Shown: positions 29,660 to 36,737 of the stretch, in pieces
Numbering within the stretch: position 1 is the stretch's first letter
Layout of the letters: the number at the start of each line of letters is the position of its first letter
Origin: a virus
Length of the DNA: 36,737 nucleotides
Virus record (IMG/VR): IMGVR_UViG_3300005043_000007
Location: 1-36,737 of that record
Strand: one strand, 5' to 3'
Program-made: the position numbers and the translations under genes
Notes under the pieces: generated by a model
What the model was told of the DNA's origin: nothing
What the model saw: the letters and a program-made list of their open reading frames with translations, nothing else
Database searches by the model: none

Positions 29660-31381
29660 CTAAGTATTTCCTGTGTTTTCAGCGACCGCCGCGTCTTTTG
29701 CAGTTCCGGCCACTTGTTGCATTAATTGTGCCTGTTGTTGGGCTTCTACGGCCTCTTGCTCTTTTGCGACCGATTTTTCTACGTCAGCTTGTTTCTTCCA
29801 CATTCGAGAATCAGCCCCCTTGATCTCAGTCAAGCGGTTCAGTGTCCAGTCCCAGTCTATGCGGTGACGAATTGTTTCATCGAATGATGATCCTTGGCCA
29901 GCGATTTCAAGCATTTCTACCATGCCTTGACCTTCTTCGGACATCATGTCGCGCGCAGCCGGTGTCAGATATTCGGTCTTATAAACATCTTCTTCGGCTT
30001 CCATTGCTTTAAGGAATTTTTCAGGAAGGTATTTAACTTTTTCTCCGTTTGCTTCTTTGGCTTGTGCGATCGGATCACCCGGAACATAACCGAATTTATT
30101 GCGTCGCAAGCAAATATTGAATGCTGTGGTGATAATGACGTCAAACTTTTCAAGCAAGATCCGGCTTACAATTGATCGAAGCGTGGATTGTCGTATTGCA
30201 TTGCGCAAAAACGCTTCGCCTTTCGTCATTTCGACGTCATTATTTAAATTAATCAAGCGATCGATCATAAAGTGATTGCTGATATTATTCTCTAATCCTT
30301 CGATAATTTCCGGCGCATTACGGATTTCCTGTATGTCGTATAATTTACCAGTGGGGGCAATGCCAGGCGTTGCCTTATCAACACGAAGAATATTTGCAGC
30401 GCCGGCCGAGGTGTCTATATATCCATTCCCTGCAACACAGTCATTCAATTGATACATTGGCGGATCGAGGTTCTTTTCCATCGCCAGCATAAAGTCTTCC
30501 ATAACCTGATTAAGCATCATAATCGAAGGCAGGGCATTCATGCCACGACCACGGCCATATTTCTCGCCGATACGTTTGGATAGGCGCGCGCATGCAAGAG
30601 GAAGTTCCTGATATCCAGATTCACGAAGCATCTTTTTACTATCAACTTCTATATGAATAGATTTATAAGGCATGTCTTTTGCTGCGATTGATCCTTCTTT
30701 TCTCTCGCTTTCAGGGCGTTCAGCTATAACATGCAAGACTTTGAATTTTTCTTCCATCTTGCCTTCATTGAATAACTTGCGAACTTTTGCCGAAACCTTC
30801 TCGATCGTGTACTTCTCGACAAGTTGAGAAACGGTATATTCTCTGCGACGGTTGAATTCTGTGGCGCGTCCTGTGGAGTTCTCTCCTAGATTGAATTGCT
30901 GTATTGACCAAGGCTCAAAGCTCAAACATCCTAGTTGTGGTTTGTCACGATTCCTTTCTTCGGTGAAGACGCCATCTGTCCCCAATGTAATCAGATCAAG
31001 CATACTTTCATCAAGCGCGATAGACAGGCCAGCCGGCTGATCGTCCATTTCATCTTGAAGAATTTCGGTCGTTTCTTTCCAGAAGGCAATCATTTCCTTA
31101 TCTTTGCCGAATACCTTTTCATTTCCTGCAAGCCTGAAGGACTTCGTTCCAGACGACCAGATATATCCGAGGAACGCACTCGCAGAGGTTTCAGCCAAAT
31201 GGATAGGGGCATCAGACCAAATCAAGGAAGTAATGAAAGCGCCTGGCGTGCGTGATGTTTGAAAATCTGCGCGGCGTTGATGAATATATTCGGATACGAG
31301 TTGCCATTGCGGAAGCCAGAAAGTTCGCTCAACGGCAAGCTGTTCTTCTCGTTCAAGATATTCGTTGACCGTTTTTGCCAT
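29660..31381 (-). CDS. Portal / head-to-tail connecting protein
   Basis: 573 residues. The start and body fit the T7/epsilon15-type head-to-tail connector: VNEYLEREEQLAVERTFWLPQWQLVSEYIHQRRADF, ASAFLGYIWSSGTKSFRLA, ALDESMLDLITLGTDGVF, CLSFEPWSIQQFNLGE, then GYQELPLACARLSKRIGEKYGRGRGMNALPSIMMLNQVMEDFMLAMEKNLDPP. The C-terminal helical barrel is Gln/Ala-rich. It forms the dodecameric ring through which DNA is packed and ejected. Confidence 0.92.
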   Translation of the reverse strand: MAKTVNEYLEREEQLAVERTFWLPQWQLVSEYIHQRRADFQTSRTPGAFITSLIWSDAPIHLAETSASAFLGYIWSSGTKSFRLAGNEKVFGKDKEMIAFWKETTEILQDEMDDQPAGLSIALDESMLDLITLGTDGVFTEERNRDKPQLGCLSFEPWSIQQFNLGENSTGRATEFNRRREYTVSQLVEKYTIEKVSAKVRKLFNEGKMEEKFKVLHVIAERPESERKEGSIAAKDMPYKSIHIEVDSKKMLRESGYQELPLACARLSKRIGEKYGRGRGMNALPSIMMLNQVMEDFMLAMEKNLDPPMYQLNDCVAGNGYIDTSAGAANILRVDKATPGIAPTGKLYDIQEIRNAPEIIEGLENNISNHFMIDRLINLNNDVEMTKGEAFLRNAIRQSTLRSIVSRILLEKFDVIITTAFNICLRRNKFGYVPGDPIAQAKEANGEKVKYLPEKFLKAMEAEEDVYKTEYLTPAARDMMSEEGQGMVEMLEIAGQGSSFDETIRHRIDWDWTLNRLTEIKGADSRMWKKQADVEKSVAKEQEAVEAQQQAQLMQQVAGTAKDAAVAENTGNT

Positions 31382-31382
31382 T

Positions 31383-31625
31383 TTATAGCCCCAATAATGA
31401 TTTAGAAGTTACGTTCTGATCTTGACCAAGTGGATTGAATGCCGTGCTTGTTCCTGCGTTCGCTGCAACTCTGCGCTGCCTCTTCTTCTGTTCGATCTGT
31501 TCAGGTGTCTGCGCTGTGTCTTGTGCTTTTTGCTGTATAGTTTCCGGTTTGTCGTCCTTATCTCTTGCAAGATTAGAGATCAATCCGATCGGTGTTAGTG
31601 CTGCTAAATCTTTAAGAAAACCCAT
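31383..31625 (-). CDS. Small head-region protein, paralogue of its neighbour (copy 2)
   Basis: 80 residues; AGGAT before the ATG. It begins MGFLKDLAALTP, has a Lys/Gln/Arg-rich middle (EQIEQKKRQRRVAANAGTSTAF) and ends TSKSLLGL. The neighbour upstream has the same start (MGFVKRL), the same basic Ala/Asn/Ala/Gly-Thr-Ser core and an almost identical end (TSKTLLGL). Short proteins with such an 'r.a...ag......sLLG' ending commonly precede portal genes. Function unknown. Confidence 0.7.
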   Translation of the reverse strand: MGFLKDLAALTPIGLISNLARDKDDKPETIQQKAQDTAQTPEQIEQKKRQRRVAANAGTSTAFNPLGQDQNVTSKSLLGL

Positions 31626-31627
31626 GA

Positions 31628-31852
31628 TTATAATCCTAACAATGTTTTAGATGTTATATTCGGAGATCCTGTCCCGACTGTACTTGCACCGCCAGAAGTC
31701 CCAGCATTTGAAGCGATTAATGCTTGTTTTCTTTTCTTGTCTTCTCTCGCGACGGCTTGGGATGAAGCTGCGTCAGCACTGACAGGTGTTGTCGTATTAA
31801 CAGGTTGAGCCTTTGGTTCAGTTCCGCCGACTAGTCTTTTCACGAACCCCAT
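31628..31852 (-). CDS. Small head-region protein, paralogue of its neighbour (copy 1)
   Basis: 74 residues. It starts MGFVKRLVGGTEPKAQPVNTT, then AREDKKRKQALIASNAGTSGGAS, and ends NITSKTLLGL. The first 35 bases lie inside the end of the large terminase gene in another frame. The shared start, middle and C-terminus with the following gene show that the two arose by tandem duplication. They may form an accessory component between terminase and portal. Confidence 0.7.
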   Translation of the reverse strand: MGFVKRLVGGTEPKAQPVNTTTPVSADAASSQAVAREDKKRKQALIASNAGTSGGASTVGTGSPNITSKTLLGL

Positions 31853-33362
31853 ATCCTGCTTCCCTTCTTCGTTGCATAGTCATAGATCCAGATCCAGGCC
31901 GGCTACCTCGCGACGCTGTGGTGTCTATTATATCCAAAAGCTGAGGATATGCAAATTGCAAGACAAATGCCGTCCCATAATCAGGCGAAGGAAGGTCGCG
32001 AAGCTTTAGATCTGCGACCTTTTCAAGCTGAACTTTATTGGATGGGACGGTCATGCAATACGTCATGTTGACAAGATCTTCTTTCAATCGGTCGTCTTTT
32101 GGTAATTCATACCCGTCAGCAATAGCGAGCGCGGCACGCCACCACATTTCTGCTCTTACAAGCATGAATTTATCGGGATCTTGCGCAGATTTCCCACTAT
32201 TGACGCCGGTCACAGGAAGACACCAAGTTTCCAAAATGTCAGTAACGCCACCACCGACGCCATTATCATCAACAAAAATGCGGATCTTAGCGTGAGGATA
32301 GCGTTTCCTATAGTGCCGATAAGCATCCGCCGCATAAGTCGCGGTCATGACGACTGTGGTCTTGCTATTATCCGGCTTCTGATATGCTTGAAGTTCATGG
32401 CCTTTCTTGCCCTGCCACACACCAACGGTCGTCAAATCTTCGCCTTCACGCGCAACGTCAACACAAATAGAAATAGGATATATTTCAAAGCCTATGGCCT
32501 TATATTCATTCATACAGAAATCGACGTCTTGCTCACTGCAAAGCTGTCCTGAAGCCATACGTGGGAACTTACCCTTGACACGGATGCGTGAAAAGTCGCT
32601 ATCTTCTCCATAATCCTCTATCCACTGCCTAATCTTTCCCTTGTTGGTTTTGCGCGCGGTTCGACTGTCAATGCTTCTGGTTATCCAACGATGGCGGAAC
32701 TTTCCAAAACATGCACGAAAGCGACCAGTGTTCCGCGTAGGGTTGCCGAATACGATCCATAAACACCGCAAAGTCGTCATAGCTCCTTCTGAAACGTCCC
32801 ATATAGAATCATCGATCGCAGATCCTTCGTCGAAGAGGTACAGCACATTTTCCGCGTGAGTACCGGCGAAGGCCTCGGAATTTTGCTTTGACCACGGCAC
32901 GGCCTCCGCCTTCCATTCCGCCTTATTTTCTTTTAGTTTGTAAGTTTCGGCTGTCCATTCAAATAAATGCTTATGAACCATTTGATCGTGCCACTTATGC
33001 AGCTCTGCCCATGTCTTGCCGGATAATTGCTTGAAGGTGTTTGCTGTGACAATAATGCGAGGCGTGACGTGTGTGCTAATAAACCAGAGATTAATCCAAG
33101 ACATCAAGGCAGTTTTCCCGATACCATGACCTGATGCGACTGCTATTTGTATAGGGATCTTCTCGTCTTCAGGAAGGGGTTCGTTCTTTTTTAAGCCCAT
33201 TTGAATATCGTTCAGAACGGCGATCTGCCATCGGTCAGGATATTCTTTTTCAAGTGATGATCCCTCTTCGCCCCAAGGAAACGCCCAAAGCACAAAACCA
33301 AGAGGATCATCCTTAAATGAAGCCATAATTTCAGCAAGATCAGTCGTCTCTATCGGGATCAT
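31818..33362 (-). CDS. terL: Large terminase subunit
   Basis: 514 residues. ATPase: Walker A as ASGHGIGKTAL (76-86) and Walker B as VLYLFDEGSAID (residues 173-184, with the DE at 178-179); FGNPTRNTGRF follows as the coupling motif. The nuclease domain has acidic residues in CVDVAREGEDL (Asp302) and IFVDDNGVGGGV (Asp365/366). It cuts and pumps phage DNA into the head at the portal. Start overlaps the upstream gene by 23 bases. Confidence 0.95.
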   Translation of the reverse strand: MIPIETTDLAEIMASFKDDPLGFVLWAFPWGEEGSSLEKEYPDRWQIAVLNDIQMGLKKNEPLPEDEKIPIQIAVASGHGIGKTALMSWINLWFISTHVTPRIIVTANTFKQLSGKTWAELHKWHDQMVHKHLFEWTAETYKLKENKAEWKAEAVPWSKQNSEAFAGTHAENVLYLFDEGSAIDDSIWDVSEGAMTTLRCLWIVFGNPTRNTGRFRACFGKFRHRWITRSIDSRTARKTNKGKIRQWIEDYGEDSDFSRIRVKGKFPRMASGQLCSEQDVDFCMNEYKAIGFEIYPISICVDVAREGEDLTTVGVWQGKKGHELQAYQKPDNSKTTVVMTATYAADAYRHYRKRYPHAKIRIFVDDNGVGGGVTDILETWCLPVTGVNSGKSAQDPDKFMLVRAEMWWRAALAIADGYELPKDDRLKEDLVNMTYCMTVPSNKVQLEKVADLKLRDLPSPDYGTAFVLQFAYPQLLDIIDTTASRGSRPGSGSMTMQRRREAGYGVREKTSRRN

Positions 33363-33954
33363 ATTCCATGTCTCCTTCAGGATCTATACCTAGAATATCA
33401 TCAGCAAGCGCCTGATCGTCATCTATTATTCTTCCGACAATACCTTCTTGAAATACTGGTGGATACATAGCGTCTTCCAGTGGCATGTCAGGGCTTATTT
33501 CTTCAACTGTTTCTAATATGATCCGGCGCGTTTGAACTCTCTTATTTCCTTGAACAATGGCTTTTGAAAGGTTTTCACCAAATGTTCCGCCTTCGTCTTT
33601 GTTGATCTGGATACTAGGCATGGCCATGTGCATAAACTTCGCGGCCGTCTTTGCGCAATCGATACGATAATTCAGCCCGATTCCTTTGCCCCGCATCATT
33701 TCACGCTTCTTTTTCTGTTTGTATAGAGCGTCTACATCTTCATTCATGACAGCGATTAAGAACTGAAGAGGGTTCATGTTCTTGTCAGGACAAAAGCCTA
33801 GATCCCGCATTTGTTGTGCGGGGCTAGTTATTCCGCCAGGCTTACCCCGGCGAACTATTGGCGGATTGTCTGACTGTCTCGGAGGAAGTGTCAGATCAAA
33901 ATCTGTTTGGTTTTTTGGCGGTGTTGGAGGCTCCGCCATTGGCGGTTCTTCCAT
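33340..33954 (-). CDS. Small terminase subunit candidate
   Basis: 204 residues; GGATG 6 bases before the ATG. A Pro-rich acidic start (MEEPPMAEPPTPPKNQTDFD) leads to SPAQQMRDLGFCPDKNMNPLQFLIAVMNEDVDALYKQKKKREMM, a helical region with NYRIDCAKTAAKFMHMAMPSIQI and an acidic tail (DDDQALADDILGIDPEGDMEYDPDRDD). The pattern 'G..p......lgf.P...l.......D........................r...A...a.yMhp..p.i' is seen in small terminase-like proteins beside BPP-1/epsilon15-type large terminases. Position agrees, but no HTH is obvious. Confidence 0.55.
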   Translation of the reverse strand: MEEPPMAEPPTPPKNQTDFDLTLPPRQSDNPPIVRRGKPGGITSPAQQMRDLGFCPDKNMNPLQFLIAVMNEDVDALYKQKKKREMMRGKGIGLNYRIDCAKTAAKFMHMAMPSIQINKDEGGTFGENLSKAIVQGNKRVQTRRIILETVEEISPDMPLEDAMYPPVFQEGIVGRIIDDDQALADDILGIDPEGDMEYDPDRDD

Positions 33955-34461
33955 TTAAACATCCACGTATCTGTCAGAGTAGGGAAGCTGGCCATCCTCT
34001 GTATATTGCGTGTTATCCGTCAGGCCTTGGGGAACGATACCGCTATCAAGTTTTTGTGCTTCAGCATTTCGTTGCGTAACAGCTAGATCATAAGTTCTTT
34101 TCAATCTAGTATTATCCCGAACACCTTTTTCTGACATAAAGTCAACGACGCGGCGTTTATGGCCTACCTTTTCAGCCTGTACTTCTGCGTCATGATAGAA
34201 TGTTCGTACACGAATGCCCTTCAATACTTTTCTCACGTAACGATTTGCAGCAAGCTTCATGTGACCTTTATTGAAACCGACAGGGACTTCCATCATTTCA
34301 TTAAAATCAGCCTCGACGATCTCTTTGCGGTGTTCGCCGCGCTTGGTGTATTTGCCGTAAATACTGATTTTAACGACAGATACAGGCGCGTTTAGTTCCT
34401 TTTCTGTCTTGTGAAAACGTGGGATTGTTGCAAAATATGATGATTGATTTCCTTGGTTCAT
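33955..34461 (-). CDS. Hypothetical protein upstream of the terminase genes
   Basis: 168 residues. It has a central alpha/beta part: APVSVVKISIYGKYTKRGEHRKEIVEADFNEMMEVPVGFNKGHMKLAANRYVRKVLKGIRVRTFYHDAEVQ. A variable Tyr/Asp/Gln-rich tail follows. The stop abuts the start of the next gene. No family recognised; the co-transcription with terminase suggests a packaging or head role. Confidence 0.65.
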   Translation of the reverse strand: MNQGNQSSYFATIPRFHKTEKELNAPVSVVKISIYGKYTKRGEHRKEIVEADFNEMMEVPVGFNKGHMKLAANRYVRKVLKGIRVRTFYHDAEVQAEKVGHKRRVVDFMSEKGVRDNTRLKRTYDLAVTQRNAEAQKLDSGIVPQGLTDNTQYTEDGQLPYSDRYVDV

Positions 34462-34506
34462 GATCTTCGCCTACTTTCTTCTTCGGTTACTGCGCGAAAT
34501 TGCGCT

Positions 34507-34974
34507 TTAGTGGATAGTCTTCTTCAAATGGTCTTGTACCGCGGATTTTGTTTCCGCATCAGTCGTCATGTCGATATGACCACCATCAATAAATTCTTCC
34601 TTCGCCTCTGACTTGTCGGCGATGAGTATATCTTTAGGTCTGTAAGTTTGTAAAGCCTTCAGGTGTTCGGTGTATAGGGCGCTTGTGAACTCTATTTTCT
34701 TATAAACAAGACCAGGAGAAACGACAAATTCGCCAAACTCCAAGGCAGCAAGATCAAGATAAGATTCGCCATTTGTTTCATCAATGACACGAGGCGCAGG
34801 CTTCACAAATTCAACACACTGCGGCCGGTTGCCCTTGCCACAGTCCAGAGTTAAATATTTATATATTGGAGTGATGAGGATATCGCTTTGAAGATCTCCG
34901 ATATGCTGTACTTTCGCAACAACGCCGCGTGCGCTATATCCTTGGTCGTCTCGTAATCCTGTTTCTATATCCAT
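34507..34974 (-). CDS. Hypothetical protein
   Basis: 155 residues; GGTGG before the ATG. Beta-rich, with two cysteines (LDCGKGNRPQCVEFVKPAPRV), YLDLAALEFGEFVVSPGLVYKKIEFTSALYTEHLKALQTYRP and a charged helical end (EAKEEFIDGGHIDMTTDAETKSAVQDHLKK). No known domain seen. It lies between the tail-protein pair and the terminase group, so a virion role is likely but not shown. Confidence 0.6.
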   Translation of the reverse strand: MDIETGLRDDQGYSARGVVAKVQHIGDLQSDILITPIYKYLTLDCGKGNRPQCVEFVKPAPRVIDETNGESYLDLAALEFGEFVVSPGLVYKKIEFTSALYTEHLKALQTYRPKDILIADKSEAKEEFIDGGHIDMTTDAETKSAVQDHLKKTIH

Positions 34975-35000
34975 AATTCCACCAGTTGTTTCATATTTAA

Positions 35001-35180
35001 TTAATCATTGGCTGCAAGCACTGCTGCATCGCATTGCGCTTGTGTTATTCGTGATGCTTCAACTTTAACATAACCGCCGATAACTGTATATATCGCAGTG
35101 ACCTCCCCTGCGGCGAGTAAAGACGCACGCAAGGCGCGTGTGTCACTTATCGTTTTATCAGTGTATGTATGTGTAGCCAT
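35001..35180 (-). CDS. Small protein, 59 aa, coupled to the large tail/fibre gene
   Basis: Read directly from the minus strand: ATG at 35178-35180 overlapping the upstream TAA by one base (TAATG), stop at 35001-35003. The sequence starts MATHTYTDKTISDTRALRA and continues LLAAGEVTAIYTVIGGYVKVE, then ASRITQAQCDAAVLAAND. The beta pattern and tight coupling suggest a small structural partner of the preceding gene product. No family recognised. Confidence 0.65.
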   Translation of the reverse strand: MATHTYTDKTISDTRALRASLLAAGEVTAIYTVIGGYVKVEASRITQAQCDAAVLAAND

Positions 35181-36721
35181 TATGCACCTGTATATTCTGC
35201 TTTAAATCGTAATTTATTAACAAATACCTCTTTACCAGCCTCACCACTTGATAAATACACCTTCACAGTATGCTCAGCAGCGGTAAGGTTTTTATTGGTA
35301 TAGAAAACCGCGCTTATATTTTGAGAAGCCCTGTCATCATCACCGCCAGTAAATACATCAAATGTATCTTCTGGTGTATCATCCACATCAAAACGAAGAA
35401 TATGAGCCTTATCTTTTTTCTCTGCACCGTATCCAGAATAAACATATAAATCGTGGTTGCCTGCTATGGGCGGCGTAAACGTAAAAGTAGCAATAAGCTG
35501 TGGTGTTTCCGAGGTTGTTGTCGCGCCAGTAACATCTATATCATAGGCGTTCCATCTACCAATTGTTATTTTATTTTCGCCTTGTGTTACCTGTACACTA
35601 TCGGCGCTTTCAATTGTTCTAAATATTAGAGTTGTTTCGTCCTCTTCTTTGAAAACTTCCGCACCACTTCCAACATTAAGGGCATCGTCAATCTTAAAAT
35701 CTAGTTCGTCTTGTATTTTTTGCGCTGACCAGTGGTTTTCTTCTGTGGTTAGGTCATCATCCAAAATAGACAAATGTTCAGTGGTGCGAAGATGAAAGTC
35801 CGTTAAGAAAAAGGGCGTAAATCTTCCGTTTACCGTATGGCCTTTAATTCTGAAGGGCTGTCCGTTGGTTGAAGTTGTTGTGACTTTGATTTTTCGGCCA
35901 AGATCGAAATCCACAGGAACTTTATATCTTACAAAGTCCGTACCATTACCATCCGTTAATCCGTCTCTGTCTTTTGGATCGTCAAAATCAAAAGGTTTTT
36001 CTAGTCCGATCAGTCCGTCAACTATTATGATTAACTTATTATCAGGCAGAAGAAGGAAATCTTCATCAGACAGAAGATTGTCTGCAGGATCTTTCGCTGT
36101 TTGTAGCACCCAAGTACACTTACCAAAAACACCACGGAGGGTTTCATTGGTGATCATTGCGGGCAAGACCTCTGTGAAAACAAATATAGTATTACCTGTT
36201 CCCGACACCGTTAGCTCTTCGTCGTCTAGGGGTTGGGCTGGGAAATCAAGCTCTTCTTCGGCAAACATTGGCACACTGATCAAGACCTCGCTTCCGTCCA
36301 GACCCTCTACCGAAGGAGTTGTCGAGCCACCATAAGATCGTCCGATTAAAATTCCTGTGTCCTGTATCTGTAGGTTCGTGGATGAGATAAATCCCCCATG
36401 ATTACGAAGGGCAACATCTTCGCCGATGAAAACTGTGCCAGGGGGGACTTGGATTTCAGCCGTGGAGACCAAGAGGTTTAATTCAGCGTCAAATCTTAAA
36501 GGGCTATTTACTAAAGCAGAATTCCCTTCATCCCAAAGAGGAATAAATTGATCTGTTAGGTTTTCACCAATAACAAACCCTCTGAAACTCATAATATCAA
36601 CTGTGAAATCTTCTGTTGATGATGGGTTTGTCACTGTGATAAGCGTTGTTATATCAAGATCAGATCCGTCGCTTTGTCGAAGCTCAACCGCTGGCTTGTA
36701 TGCTCTACCGACTTTAGTCAT
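35180..36721 (-). CDS. Tail-associated/fibre-like structural protein
   Basis: 513 residues; AGGAG lies about 12 bases before the ATG at 36721, with a second GAGG nearer. Nearly all beta-sheet with many Thr, Asp, Gly and Val: an N-terminal part KPAVELRQSDGSDLDITTLITVTNPSSTEDFTV, a middle with HGGFISSTNLQIQDTGILIGRSYGG, then a second half (ATTTSETPQLIATFTFTPPIAGNHDLYVYSGYG, NKNLTAAEHTVKVYLSSGEAGKEVFVNKLRF) like a carbohydrate-binding or spike C-terminal beta domain. It is a probable tail spike or fibre component; receptor binding is an inference. It is the first complete gene of the late arm in this window. Confidence 0.65.
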   Translation of the reverse strand: MTKVGRAYKPAVELRQSDGSDLDITTLITVTNPSSTEDFTVDIMSFRGFVIGENLTDQFIPLWDEGNSALVNSPLRFDAELNLLVSTAEIQVPPGTVFIGEDVALRNHGGFISSTNLQIQDTGILIGRSYGGSTTPSVEGLDGSEVLISVPMFAEEELDFPAQPLDDEELTVSGTGNTIFVFTEVLPAMITNETLRGVFGKCTWVLQTAKDPADNLLSDEDFLLLPDNKLIIIVDGLIGLEKPFDFDDPKDRDGLTDGNGTDFVRYKVPVDFDLGRKIKVTTTSTNGQPFRIKGHTVNGRFTPFFLTDFHLRTTEHLSILDDDLTTEENHWSAQKIQDELDFKIDDALNVGSGAEVFKEEDETTLIFRTIESADSVQVTQGENKITIGRWNAYDIDVTGATTTSETPQLIATFTFTPPIAGNHDLYVYSGYGAEKKDKAHILRFDVDDTPEDTFDVFTGGDDDRASQNISAVFYTNKNLTAAEHTVKVYLSSGEAGKEVFVNKLRFKAEYTGA

Positions 36722-36737
36722 TAACTAAACCTCTCCT

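Noticed and set aside
35865-36335. Plus-strand Ser/Pro-rich open frame of 156 codons
   Set aside because: Antisense to the large tail/fibre gene; low-complexity composition and no domain.
1-36737. CRISPR array, insertion sequence, integrase or attachment site
   Set aside because: No regularly spaced direct repeats, transposase or integrase motifs, or tRNA-gene-like att site were seen.

Overview
This 36.7-kb window looks like a nearly complete genome of a short-tailed (podovirus-type) phage. The virion genes follow the T7/epsilon15/BPP-1 plan: terminase, head-to-tail portal, scaffold, capsid, two tail tube proteins, internal virion proteins, tail fibre. The early region is lambda-like, with an ERF annealing protein, a YqaJ exonuclease, a DUF1376 replication protein and a loader-like protein. 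I see no DNA polymerase, primase, replicative helicase, phage RNA polymerase or integrase, so replication and transcription must lean on the host. The holin resembles the three-TM holins of alphaproteobacterial gene transfer agents. With the moderate base composition this suggests a (possibly marine) alphaproteobacterial host, but that is inference.

Layout. (1) 1-3877, minus strand: a control/replication operon that runs leftward from a ribbon-helix-helix protein through DUF1376, a loader-like protein, several tiny genes and a DUF1064 nuclease, into two virion-type genes. (2) 3878-4010: divergent control region with a 38-bp imperfect palindrome whose outer ends are TTGACA boxes pointing outward. 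(3) 4011-12023, plus strand: small genes, a C5-cytosine methyltransferase with a second reading frame nested inside it, an N6-adenine-type methyltransferase, a second promoter with an operator-like inverted repeat, the recombination module, a HEATH-motif metalloprotein, an HNH endonuclease, a winged-helix protein, a cold-shock protein, and a structured RNA with tRNA-like features. (4) 12048-12073: bidirectional terminator where the two arms converge. (5) 12077-36721, minus strand: morphogenesis and lysis, in transcription order tail/fibre protein, small genes, small terminase candidate, large terminase, two paralogous small proteins, portal, scaffold, capsid, decoration candidate, tail tubes A and B, internal virion proteins, fibre, lysis genes.

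On a circular map all minus genes would form one leftward arc from the 3.9-kb palindrome to the 12.05-kb terminator and all plus genes one rightward arc, so the palindrome would be the single divergence point. The LamG-like gene cut by the left end suggests that a small piece of sequence is missing at the window ends.

The most notable items are the long second coding frame inside the cytosine methyltransferase gene (with its own good ribosome binding site), the tRNA-like structured RNA at 11.03-11.14 kb, the RHH/palindrome switch, and the capsid cassette with its own promoter, structured leader and flanking terminators. Nine coding genes shorter than 60 codons were read directly from the sequence. 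All function calls are from motif reading by eye; no database search was run.
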